64,000 nucleotides of DNA, taken from positions 102,970 to 166,969 of the forward strand of contig LNEI01000008.1 in assembly GCA_001464455.1 (NCBI GenBank). Direction: 5' to 3'. Under the pieces are notes generated by a model. The model was not told the origin of the DNA. It did not search any database and worked only from the letters and a program-made list of their open reading frames with translations. A program made the position numbers and the translations under genes. Shown here piece by piece: positions 9,201-16,753 of this stretch (position 1 is the first letter of the stretch; each line of letters opens with the position of its first letter). The DNA comes from Acidobacteria bacterium Ga0077534 (GTDB taxonomy: Bacteria > Acidobacteriota > Blastocatellia > Pyrinomonadales > Pyrinomonadaceae).

Positions 9201-9857
9201 ATCGCCGCCGAACATCGGATGCGACCAGTCGATACCCGTATCGAGAACCGCGATGTTGATGCCTTGTCCCTCAAAACCTTCGCGATGATTGTCAAAAGGT
9301 GTCAATTCGGCAACCTGGCCGTAATTTGCCGGAGCGTTCAGGTAAGGGACGCTCTTATCAAGCAGCACACGCAGATAATCGTTGTTATGAACGGTTTTAA
9401 CTTCAGGCATGCTCTTGATCACAGCGATAGCAGCGGCCGGAACTTTGAGCGTGACCCCGTTGAACACGAGATTGAATCGGAAGTCGGCCCGGCCGGCCGT
9501 TGAACCGTCGTAGTTCGGAACGTCTATCCCGTCGATTTCGTAGCTAATACCGCGGGCAGATAGGGCAGCAAGGAATTGGTCTTGGGAACTTTTAACCGAG
9601 TTCCGATAACTCTGCAATTGCTCGGCCGATACTGTACCGCCTTGCCTTTCAGTTCGGGCTTTCCAAACTGCTGCCGGATCGCCCCTGAGTTCAACGATAA
9701 TCGAACTCGCGATGCCCGACGCACCTGCCTCTCTCAACATTACGTTAAAAAGGAGGGCCGTCGTGGCAATGAGTCCGACCGCGATGGCTGTCACGAAAAA
9801 GCGTTTCGTGCGAAAACTCCTTTGTGATTTACTTACCGCATCATATCTTTTCATCAT
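6261..9857 (-). CDS. Secreted S8 (subtilisin-like) serine peptidase with PA-type insert and extended C-terminus
   Basis: Exported subtilase of 1198 residues. The signal/anchor segment is at residues ~20-40. A propeptide-like region follows (to ~195, ending near EVKTVHNNDYLRVL). The catalytic triad is Asp206 (NIAVLDTGIDWSHPMF), His256 (DDFGHGTHAS) and Ser599 (SANGTSFSGPQVAG). A protease-associated-type insert lies between His and Ser (~410-545: VTGRIALVKNAGPV, AAIAGASAMILIS). The C-terminus (~700-1198) holds beta-rich domains, including a PPC-like segment and a final module also found in the M36 peptidase gene at 12841-16368. Start: GAGAAAA precedes ATGATG; the second ATG (9854) is equally possible. 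Its promoter carries the CTCAA direct repeats. Substrate unknown. Confidence 0.88.
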   Translation of the reverse strand: MMKRYDAVSKSQRSFRTKRFFVTAIAVGLIATTALLFNVMLREAGASGIASSIIVELRGDPAAVWKARTERQGGTVSAEQLQSYRNSVKSSQDQFLAALSARGISYEIDGIDVPNYDGSTAGRADFRFNLVFNGVTLKVPAAAIAVIKSMPEVKTVHNNDYLRVLLDKSVPYLNAPANYGQVAELTPFDNHREGFEGQGINIAVLDTGIDWSHPMFGGDPTPPRLGLLPPTAATNSNQKVIYYLSFSGGLIDDFGHGTHASADAAGYLGFAPGADLIPGTADDRRLHGIAPQARLMGYKVCTAAGSCVNASTILAIEDSVSPVTLTLQPKPVAHVINLSLGGVGGPDSASSVAASNAALLGTTVVASAGNSGPGEGTIGAPAAGRHVIAVGATTHPGAANANWSVDLAGFDRIKLFPMAGTPNPPSAVIGRRYVMVNNPLLTYPVAVTGRIALVKNAGPVSATFADRCNRAAIAGASAMILISTTTNPTAVNSSIPCATVSPSDGEILVDALSSTDDNAIDPPDGAISELNIRLNPFLSNVFVGETAGFSSRGPVLGLGQVKPDVTAPGVAIHSATSPLGAPAASMMDPSRYISANGTSFSGPQVAGAVAIVKQAHLNYSPDMIRAALINTATNLRTGTGVPKANTAADSVNEQGGGLIDIKAAVDAKALMGVVGDGIDTPGILASHSFGETAILNNRILNTRQVTVTIRDTSGQGGTYNLSTVNNRATNLAGVTTSVGSSSVSVPPGGSTTFTSTITIDGNVVRDTATKQFQWYVVANGNGQTLRMPLYLQATASLPSDQVASSETTTFSGTVLAGDAGTQRDNNVFVASNATYVDVPFQVGPSGLKIDATLDWSMTAVPEAGLALPDLDFLLYDPNGNEIGSSGNGIGPERIAVNTTIPGTYIYRAYGWANGPTDFTIESTILSGGAAPVVQQFASDFTAGTQRFDFDGNYSLTWAPRGSVEAYEIEESTDGVNFTVVRTVDGNTTATSFSNVADGTRSYRIRSITPGRIGKFVTLPSNVEAITVSRRTEVDATAQIGAVNRSITFPAGSTVLVTALRNQSTTIFYPNVRFEIVSIQSAGNSVTVSNADNGGNGTTTPAFFDYSQLVGLDFIGGEESGNKTLRFNNPNTVLFSFTARVKANVLTGTAGFASATGSTTESAREGGATDKRRGLAGGSETGLVKFTVDPIAKTISVVD

Positions 9858-9961
9858 TTTTCTCCAATAGTTGAATATTTAATGACAGCCGCCCATTCCC
9901 ATAGTCTCCACGAGGGGTAAATTAGAGTCAGTTCAAAAGGGCCGATTCCGTGTCAGTTTGT

Positions 9962-10025
9962 AAGTTATCAAGGGCTGGTTGAGTCAAGATTGAGGCGGGG
10001 AGCAAAGACTTGAGAGAAACTTGAG
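9962..10025 (-). promoter_or_regulatory. CTCAAG direct-repeat operator/promoter of the 6261-9857 peptidase
   Basis: Read on the minus strand: a distal pair CTCAAG-N5-CTCAAG (plus-strand TTGAG at 10010 and 10021, 11 bp apart) and a proximal pair (TTGAG at 9979 and 9990, 11 bp apart). Exactly 11 nt after the proximal CTCAA comes TAACTT (9967-9962), read as the -10 box. Pair-to-pair offset is 31 bp. The same arrangement occurs at five other promoters in the island. Confidence 0.7.
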
Positions 10026-10032
10026 AAAAAAA

Positions 10033-10059
10033 GAGGTGAGGCCGCAATAGCCTCACCTC
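10033..10059 (-). terminator. terminator of the second S8 peptidase gene
   Basis: Perfect 10-bp stem GAGGTGAGGC / GCCTCACCTC with loop CGCAATA. On the minus strand it is followed by TTTTTTTCTC. The T-tract runs directly into the distal operator of the next gene. Confidence 0.85.
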
Positions 10060-10098
10060 AAGAATGCTCGTATCATTTAACTTTGCTGCCTGTACGTT

Positions 10099-12594
10099 TT
10101 AATCACCCTGCGAGCTTTTAATCGTGAAATCGACTGCTTTTGTTACATTGCCCCGGATTCTGAAGAAGTAGCTTCCTGGCTGCAGGTTTTCAAGCTGGAT
10201 CTCATCGTCCTCAGCAGTGGCGATGACGTTGCCATTAGCGTCCAATATTTCAAAGAATATACGCTGATTGCCGTGGTTCTGCTTTATCTCGGCCTCAAGG
10301 CCGCGTCTTCGTAGCTGGAACGGAATTCTGACCGACGATTGTCCTGGCTGTATCGTACCTGAGTAACGCTCCTCAAAGTCGTCATTGTTATTTCCATTGC
10401 CATTGCCACCGCCCGGACGAGGAGTCTGTGTCGGTGATGGCGATGGAGTGGCGGCTGGCGTCGGACTAGGTGCGGGCGTAGGCGTCGCTGACGGTGATGG
10501 CGATGGAGTGGCGGCTGGCGTAGGCGTGACTGTCGGACTCGGTGACTGCGATGGCGTGGGAGTCGCCGTCGGAGCGGGTGTTGGGGTAGGCGTTTGCGGA
10601 GTTGGTGTTGGCGTAACTTCAGGTGACGCCGCAATTTCAAAGTCAGAGCCGGATGCCTGATCGGAGTTCAAGAGGAGGCCGCCTGTAAGGGATGAGCCGA
10701 TTAGTAATTGAGCTTCCGCTTTTGTGGTTGTTGAGGTTGTGCCGACTACATTACTTCCGACGGCTGCATTGATTTTATTCAGTGAGAGCCTGATGGTTAT
10801 CTGATTACCGTTGATCTCGCCGCCGTCCACCGCTCCGAGCGTCTCCTGATTCTGCGTTCCGGTCGGAAGAGTTGTGATCTTGCCGTATTCGTAAGTGGTG
10901 GCGGTTTCATCAACCGACGCCGAGACAAATACCTCGGTGGCTCCGAATGCAGAGGTCATCGTCCAACGCATGTTTGGCGTGCGAACCGAGGCATCTGATA
11001 GGAGCAGGCGGTAGATTATTTGATCGTTGGCCGCGTCGTAAGTGAAATACACCTCGCGTATGTCCTGAGCGGTTGTGCCCAGCTGGTCATCGGCTGGATC
11101 GGATATCTGCGGAGCATTCGGATCGTCCGACGGGAAAAGATTCGCAGGGTGCGGTACGGCCGAGAATAACTTGGCCGCACGAACCGCGTTGTGGGCATCG
11201 ACGTATCCCGCGCCGACTACACGCTCCTCAAACGGCATCGGCGTTGATGTCTGACGTAAAAGCGTAACTACCTCATCGGGGGTCAGAAGCGGGTTCGCCT
11301 CCATCATCAGGGCGATGATTCCGCTCACTTGAGGAGTCGAAAAACTTGTTCCCTGTGAGGTTGTATAAAACGGCAGAAACGCCGGTGGTATGGTCGAAAG
11401 GTCATTTGCTCCTACGAAAACAGGAATGGTTCCAGCCAAATTTGTTACGCCAGGTCCCTTCGACCGGGTGCTTTTGATGTCTACACCCGATCCGATGATA
11501 TCGGGACGCAGGTTTGGGGCAACTGTTTCATCGGCTGGCTGGCCCGCTGTGTCACTGCCGGTACCGTTATTATTGCCTCGGGAAGAAAATCCTGCCGGAG
11601 TTCCGAGTCCGCGTTTCTCGCCCGCAGCGACCGAAATGACCCACGGAGCGACGGAAAATGGATTGATAACGTCCGGGGCGTCACCGTCGTTACCGGCAGC
11701 AAAAACCACGGTAATGTTGCGGTCGTGCATCGTCCGCGTTGCGACGTTGATCGGATCGTTTGGATCGTAAGGCAGATTAGCAAGAGTTGTACCGTAGGAG
11801 TTGTTGCAGACGCGGATATTGTAATCAAATTGGCGAACAAGCGTATACTCCATGGCTTGAACGATCGCATATGTTGAAAGCCCTGCATCGTTACCGGCGT
11901 TAATGCCGATCAGCTTGGCACCAGGAGCCATTCCCTTATAGAGCCCGCCTGAAGCAGCACCCGTTCCGGCTGTTACACCCGCGCCGAACGTGCCATGGCC
12001 GCCCTCGACGTCGGTCATCGGCTGATTTTCTACGGGAACTATGGGCAAGAAACCAGCCGGGAGCTCAAGCGGCACTTCGGCCGTCGCAAAAAAAGTGTTC
12101 TGAATAACATTCTGTCCGAGCTGAAGATCTGGGTGAGTTGCATCGATACCTGTATCAATGTAAGCAACCCCGATATTTTTACCGGTTACCGGAAGGCCCT
12201 GATTTGAAGAGGTTACCTGCGAATCACGGATTAGATTCTCGACGCCGGAAATCGTACGCCCTTCCCGGTCGAACAGCTCGAATCTGCGATTTGCAAACAT
12301 TGACCGTATTCGGCTGTTATTTCGAAGCGAATTAAACTGCGAGCGGTTGATCTTGGTGAGAACCATGGGAAGCTGCACTAGATAGCGTCCACCAGTTATT
12401 CCAAGCGACCTTAGCATTAGAAAGTCCGAATCGGTCGGGCGACTCTTAAAAGTGATGATGACCGGCGTCAGCGAGAGCGGTGAGGCGTTGACCTGGGTTG
12501 AGAGCAATCCGTCCACTGACGGAGCTGCAAAGATCGTCAGATTTACTACCAGGGTTATCGTTGCTAACCCGAGTGCATTAATTAGCCGTTTCAT
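10099..12594 (-). CDS. Secreted S8 serine peptidase with Pro/Thr linker and PPC-like C-terminus
   Basis: Exported subtilase, 831 residues. An in-frame ATG at 12636 is rejected: the ATG at 12594 has CGGAGGA upstream, gives a clean signal peptide ([20 protein letters not shown]) and lies ~40 nt after the predicted transcription start. The catalytic triad is Asp147 ([14 protein letters not shown]), His200 ([10 protein letters not shown]) and Ser417 ([14 protein letters not shown]). A low-complexity Pro/Thr/Ser linker (~665-735) leads to a C-terminal pre-peptidase-type domain ([17 protein letters not shown] ... [20 protein letters not shown]). Its catalytic half is paralogous to the peptidases at 16754-19273 and 24848-27838. 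Probably released or surface-held, with the linker projecting the catalytic part. Confidence 0.88.
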   Translation of the reverse strand: MKRLINALGLATITLVVNLTIFAAPSVDGLLSTQVNASPLSLTPVIITFKSRPTDSDFLMLRSLGITGGRYLVQLPMVLTKINRSQFNSLRNNSRIRSMFANRRFELFDREGRTISGVENLIRDSQVTSSNQGLPVTGKNIGVAYIDTGIDATHPDLQLGQNVIQNTFFATAEVPLELPAGFLPIVPVENQPMTDVEGGHGTFGAGVTAGTGAASGGLYKGMAPGAKLIGINAGNDAGLSTYAIVQAMEYTLVRQFDYNIRVCNNSYGTTLANLPYDPNDPINVATRTMHDRNITVVFAAGNDGDAPDVINPFSVAPWVISVAAGEKRGLGTPAGFSSRGNNNGTGSDTAGQPADETVAPNLRPDIIGSGVDIKSTRSKGPGVTNLAGTIPVFVGANDLSTIPPAFLPFYTTSQGTSFSTPQVSGIIALMMEANPLLTPDEVVTLLRQTSTPMPFEERVVGAGYVDAHNAVRAAKLFSAVPHPANLFPSDDPNAPQISDPADDQLGTTAQDIREVYFTYDAANDQIIYRLLLSDASVRTPNMRWTMTSAFGATEVFVSASVDETATTYEYGKITTLPTGTQNQETLGAVDGGEINGNQITIRLSLNKINAAVGSNVVGTTSTTTKAEAQLLIGSSLTGGLLLNSDQASGSDFEIAASPEVTPTPTPQTPTPTPAPTATPTPSQSPSPTVTPTPAATPSPSPSATPTPAPSPTPAATPSPSPTQTPRPGGGNGNGNNNDDFEERYSGTIQPGQSSVRIPFQLRRRGLEAEIKQNHGNQRIFFEILDANGNVIATAEDDEIQLENLQPGSYFFRIRGNVTKAVDFTIKSSQGD

Positions 12595-12640
12595 CGTGTT
12601 CCTCCGAGTGGTCCGAGCGTTCCTGTGATTGTCCATTGTG

Positions 12641-12684
12641 AGAGTACTGCCGACTGCTTGAGCAATACTTGAGGTGGACTTGAG
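12641..12684 (-). promoter_or_regulatory. CTCAAG triple direct-repeat operator/promoter of the 10099-12594 peptidase
   Basis: Three TTGAG motifs on the plus strand at 12658, 12669 and 12680, each 11 bp apart; on the minus strand they read CTCAAG-N5-CTCAAG-N5-CTCAAG. Eleven nt after the proximal CTCAA is TACTCT (12646-12641) as -10. The predicted start near 12634 leaves a ~40-nt leader with a good Shine-Dalgarno. Confidence 0.78.
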
Positions 12685-12766
12685 GGTTTTCTCACAGTAG
12701 GGTCAGTGCCGATTAATTGATCATTCATAAGCCTTGCGATTCACGGCGAGTAAGCGCGAATAAAAA

Positions 12767-12796
12767 ATGGGTGAAGTCTCGAAAGACTCCACCCAT
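12767..12796 (-). terminator. terminator of the M36-like peptidase gene
   Basis: ATGGGTGAAGTCT / AGACTCCACCCAT stem (one mismatch, CGAA loop). On the minus strand TTTTTTA follows; 45 nt after the stop at 12841. Confidence 0.8.
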
Positions 12797-12840
12797 AGCA
12801 CGATCACTAGTTTTTGTGATCCCGTTGTATCCAGGTTAGA

Positions 12841-15800
12841 TTAACGAAGCACGACAAAGGTCACGCGATTCGTCAACGGATTGACGGTGAAGCGGAACAG
12901 TCCCGCGACCGGATTGGTCGTTGCCGGATTGATTCCGCCGCCACCGCTGGTCCGCGTCCCGGCGTTCTCGTTCGGTGAACCGTTTGGCAGAACCTGCGTC
13001 GTTGCGATGTTAAAGGTGGTCGGGCCGTTGGCAAAACCCAGAACACGCATGACATAAGTCGTGTTCGGCTGTACTCCTGACGATACAAACTCGGTCGCCG
13101 TTGCTCCCGCTGACCTCGTCAATATCTGCCCGTCCATGGTTCTCAATTCGAAATCCAAGTCAACCGAGGTCAACGAGGTAAGTGTGGCCTCAAGTGCAAG
13201 AGCATCGGATTGAGTCGTGATTAAGACGTCTTCCCATGTAATTCCCTTGAATAATGGATCGCCCCATGTCGCACCGGTTGCCTCGCCGCCGGCTAGAGTT
13301 CCCGTGAAGCCCTGGTTGTAGAGCGAGAATACGGTTGGTGGTGGCGGGTTCGACGTTCCGTCTCCGCCTTGCGTACCGGTTCCAACCGTATTTCCGGCGA
13401 ACGCATTACCGAAGATGCGAGCGTCAAAAGTAAACAGCTGCGTCATCGGATTGTTGAATTCCACTCGTTTTGTCGACGATTGTCCACCGAGTGGTAAGGT
13501 CTGGTTGTAGACGAAGGTGTTTCCGGCCGCGTCAGCATTTTTTACCGTCACCGTCGGGTTCGAGATGCTGACGACCTGGAATTCGATCGGCGTGTAGACC
13601 GTCTTATCTGAGGAGAATGCTCCTCGAGCGTTGGTTAGTTTGTTATCAAATGACGTGATGCCGCCAGTGAAGCTGATGTTCGACAGGGCCGAATCGATCT
13701 GAGCAGTCAGATCTTGCCGTGTCTGAAGAGCCTTTGAGGAACCAGACAGATCTGAGAAACCAACTTGCCCGGTGGTGTTGACGCCGATCGCACGAACAAC
13801 ATATTCGCTATCGAACAGATTATTCAGTCCTGCCGGCGTGAACACTTCCTGGACCTTACCGTTGTCAACATATGTCGTAGCACCTCCATATGCATAACCT
13901 ACATGGCGGAAACCAGTCGTCGAGCTGTCGCCGTCGTTGTAGGCCCGCTTGCCGTTGGGCTCACGCTGGCCGGCGAGTGCGGTTTTGCGTTTGAGGACCT
14001 GATAGGCGAGCGTTCCGGGGACGCTGTCCCACGATACGCGAAGCGAGCGAGTGGAATCAGGCGTTACGCGAATGTTTGTTGGTACTGCCGGTGCAGCCTG
14101 GTTGCCGACGAACGGCTGAACCTGAGTCGAGATCGTTGCTTTGCCGCCCGAAAATTCAACAGCATTGACGCCAAGTTCTTTCGAAGCAAACATCTGCTCG
14201 ATCAGTGCTCGGTGCTTGCCAGGAGCGTCTGAATCTGTAGGATCGCTGGAATACAGCAACTGGTCAGCGACGATCATAGCGTCACGCGATTTAACCAGGG
14301 TGTCAGGTGATGTTGTTCCGAGAATGTACATCGAACCGAGGAACTGACGCTCGAAAATGTTCGTTCCCTTGGTGATTGGTTTGAGTGCCGCACCGTCCTC
14401 AGGACGCGGGCGTTTGAACTGCGTGTTCTGCGGATACATTTTGTTTAGCATCGTCCGAATGTCCCACATGGTCGACATGTAGATCTCGCCATCGTAATGC
14501 TCTTCGAAACTTGGTGCTCCGTCGATGATTCGTGTCGCGATGTCGGAATATTTCAGTGAGGAATTCGCGCTGCGGATATAGCCGATCGAATCAGGATCGC
14601 GACCGAGTTCACGGTATCGTTGACGTAGTTTGAACGCGTTAACCACGTAGTCGCCAAGGCTCGGATTATCCGTTATCGTAAACGCCCACATGTCGGCTTG
14701 GCCTTCGTTAAGAGCACTGCCTTCGACGCCTTCGAGACCGGCGATAGGCGAGGTGATTGCGTGCATGCCTTCGTGGTACGGAACTGTTCCTTCAAGGGCT
14801 AGGTCATTGAATAAGAAACCGTGTCCGTACGACGTTGGATTTACGACGACCGGCGACTTCGTGGCGGTGACGCCTTCGATGATGCTGGTTAGGTTCAAGG
14901 CAAACGCGTTATCGAGACCGAGCACCTTCTGTGCGAACTCAGGATCCGTTGCCGGTGGATAGCTGCCGCCCGCAATCGGAGTAATTACGTCCGGGATATG
15001 GACCGTTGCCGGAAGAGGCGTCGTCTTATTTGGGTAGGTATCCGGAAATGCTCCCTGCGAACCGAAGGTTGTAGGGTCGCCAGCGATGTGCAGGTTGTCT
15101 ACATACTCAAGTAGGTACGTCGTGAAAAAGAACGCGTTAATCTCGTCCTGATGCTCAGCAGGCTCGGCAAACTGGTCGATTTCGTTTGTCCTACCTTCAA
15201 AAGCCGCTGGATCGTCTTTCGAAAAATGCCATGTGCCAAGCGATGCCTGCGCGAACGGCTGTTTGGTCGCGAGTGCGTTATTAACTACCGTGTTCGTTCC
15301 CGTTAGGGTTCCGTTCAATCCGGTAAAGACATTTGAAGCATCGAATTTGCGAAGGTTCACTCGAACCTGATCACACGGCTTACCACCACACGTGCTGATG
15401 ATTCCCTGATCCTTCAATTCCTGTGTGATCCGCGGGTATTTTGGATAGATATCAGCCGTCATTGGATGGACCGCATTCTGATAATTTACATAATCCTTTC
15501 GACCGACTATCTCGCCCGTCGTTGCGTCAACCGAGATCATGTAAAGGCCGAACGGGTTCATCGAAAACTTCGCGACCTTGTATATAAGCTTGTAACCATC
15601 AGCGGTCGGATAGATACTGAGCTGCGGTTCGAGATTAGCTATCGGAGCGGCCTGAGCCGTCAGAGCTGCTGATCCGGCCTGAAGAAGGTTCGCGACAGCC
15701 GCTGGGATGTTAGCCGCAAAGCGTGCGAGATCAACATCGGCCCGGTTTTTCGCCTGTTCGGCGGTTAGGGTCGGCTGCGTGTTGACGTTGACGTCCCGGA

Positions 15801-16368
15801 AGAACGGCCCACTCGCCATAACTACCTGGTTGTTACCGTTCATTACGAGGCCGATGCCACCGTCGCTGACCGGAACACCGTTGAAGACCTGTTGAAAGCG
15901 TATTAAATGACCGCCGAGTGCTGCTTTTTCACTGAACACGCGAACGTTGTTCATGTCTGAGAGCCCGAAAAGCGAGGCATTTTGATTTAGAAAGGCGCGG
16001 CCTGCTTCTTCAGGCGTTCCTGAGAACTGCTGGGATGCGAAATCGTATATCACATCGGGTGAACCGCCGAAATCATTCCAGCGCACCGTGAGGTTTGGGG
16101 CGTTCGAAGCAGCTTTCAGATTGTTTAACGCTCCGAGCTGCTCACCAGTGGCGATCCGAATGCTCGGCAGATTGCGCGATTGATTGAGATCGAAATTTGG
16201 TGCCGAACGACGGTACATATTAGCGATCGGGTCGACCGCTCCCGGAGCCGCCTCGGAACTCGTACTCGGCTGAAGTAAAAACGCGGTTGCCGCCGCGGCT
16301 GTCAACGCCGCAAAGATTGTGAACCGGGTCACCCATCGTTTCGTTGTTTTGTTTACCTTGCTTTTCAT
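12841..16368 (-). CDS. Secreted M36 (fungalysin)-like zinc metallopeptidase
   Basis: Exported gluzincin-type metallopeptidase, 1175 residues. The signal peptide is at residues ~14-41. An FTP/PepSY-like propeptide region follows (~55-295: GGHLIRFQQVFNGVPVSDGG, then LYMISVDATTGEIVGRKDYV). The zinc motif is H532-E-G-M-H536, with the third ligand candidate E555 in SALNEGQADMWAF. A fibronectin-III-like domain sits at ~765-870 (PAVPTNIRVTPDSTRSLRVSW). The C-terminus shares a module (NPMTQLFTFDARIFGNAFAG ... FRFTVNPLTNRVTFVV) with the S8 peptidase at 6261-9857. Start: GGGGGAT precedes the ATG. The HEGMH/NEGQAD spacing fits the clan, but the exact family (M36 versus a relative) is not certain. Substrate unknown. 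Confidence 0.82.
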   Translation of the reverse strand: MKSKVNKTTKRWVTRFTIFAALTAAAATAFLLQPSTSSEAAPGAVDPIANMYRRSAPNFDLNQSRNLPSIRIATGEQLGALNNLKAASNAPNLTVRWNDFGGSPDVIYDFASQQFSGTPEEAGRAFLNQNASLFGLSDMNNVRVFSEKAALGGHLIRFQQVFNGVPVSDGGIGLVMNGNNQVVMASGPFFRDVNVNTQPTLTAEQAKNRADVDLARFAANIPAAVANLLQAGSAALTAQAAPIANLEPQLSIYPTADGYKLIYKVAKFSMNPFGLYMISVDATTGEIVGRKDYVNYQNAVHPMTADIYPKYPRITQELKDQGIISTCGGKPCDQVRVNLRKFDASNVFTGLNGTLTGTNTVVNNALATKQPFAQASLGTWHFSKDDPAAFEGRTNEIDQFAEPAEHQDEINAFFFTTYLLEYVDNLHIAGDPTTFGSQGAFPDTYPNKTTPLPATVHIPDVITPIAGGSYPPATDPEFAQKVLGLDNAFALNLTSIIEGVTATKSPVVVNPTSYGHGFLFNDLALEGTVPYHEGMHAITSPIAGLEGVEGSALNEGQADMWAFTITDNPSLGDYVVNAFKLRQRYRELGRDPDSIGYIRSANSSLKYSDIATRIIDGAPSFEEHYDGEIYMSTMWDIRTMLNKMYPQNTQFKRPRPEDGAALKPITKGTNIFERQFLGSMYILGTTSPDTLVKSRDAMIVADQLLYSSDPTDSDAPGKHRALIEQMFASKELGVNAVEFSGGKATISTQVQPFVGNQAAPAVPTNIRVTPDSTRSLRVSWDSVPGTLAYQVLKRKTALAGQREPNGKRAYNDGDSSTTGFRHVGYAYGGATTYVDNGKVQEVFTPAGLNNLFDSEYVVRAIGVNTTGQVGFSDLSGSSKALQTRQDLTAQIDSALSNISFTGGITSFDNKLTNARGAFSSDKTVYTPIEFQVVSISNPTVTVKNADAAGNTFVYNQTLPLGGQSSTKRVEFNNPMTQLFTFDARIFGNAFAGNTVGTGTQGGDGTSNPPPPTVFSLYNQGFTGTLAGGEATGATWGDPLFKGITWEDVLITTQSDALALEATLTSLTSVDLDFELRTMDGQILTRSAGATATEFVSSGVQPNTTYVMRVLGFANGPTTFNIATTQVLPNGSPNENAGTRTSGGGGINPATTNPVAGLFRFTVNPLTNRVTFVVLR

Positions 16369-16420
16369 TTTATCCCCCAGAAGTTTTGTTGTTTAGAGTT
16401 TGGTTAAATCTATAGTCTGG

Positions 16421-16485
16421 ACTTTATCTTCGGTGGCTTGAGAAACACTTGACCGCCCTGTTTTGAGACTTGAGGAAAACTTGAA
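16421..16485 (-). promoter_or_regulatory. CTCAAG direct-repeat operator/promoter of the M36-like peptidase
   Basis: Two pairs with 11-bp period: plus-strand TTGAG 16438 / TTGAC 16449, and TTGAG 16470 / TTGAA 16481. The pairs are offset by 32 bp, as in the promoter at 19318-19382. Eleven nt after the proximal CTCAA (minus strand) is TAAAGT (16426-16421) as -10. Confidence 0.75.
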
Positions 16486-16563
16486 TGGAACTGGTATCGA
16501 TATGCGTTTGTGGCTGTTTCAAAAACGTAATCGGGTATGCATTTCCCGTGCTGCGCAATAACA

Positions 16564-16610
16564 AACGCGGAACCCGACGTGGACGAGTTCGTCCGATCGG
16601 GTTCCGCGTT
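16564..16610. terminator. long hairpin downstream of the SLH-type S8 peptidase gene
   Basis: Perfect 14-bp outer stem AACGCGGAACCCGA / TCGGGTTCCGCGTT, with an inner stem GGAC/GTCC. It lies ~145 nt after the stop at 16754. No strong T-tract, so it could be a terminator or an RNA-stabilising hairpin. The rest of 16369-16753 holds only this hairpin and the operator described at 16421-16485. Confidence 0.6.
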
Positions 16611-16753
16611 GTTAATTCGTTCCCAGCCCCTCGCTTGGAACGAAATTTTGATCGTCAATTGCAGAACTCGCACGAAGTGTCAGGAATTTTCGGCCACCGA
16701 ACTTTTGATGAAATCGGAAAATCCTTTACCTCGTGCGGTCGCCCCCTTGTAAA

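Noticed and set aside
10385..10660. Gly/Val/Asp-rich frame opposite the Pro/Thr linker of a peptidase
   Set aside because: Low-complexity shadow of the linker codons.
12595..12636. Upstream start codon for the 10099-12594 peptidase
   Set aside because: The extra 14 residues are strongly polar and begin about at the predicted transcription start, while the later ATG has a good ribosome site and signal peptide.
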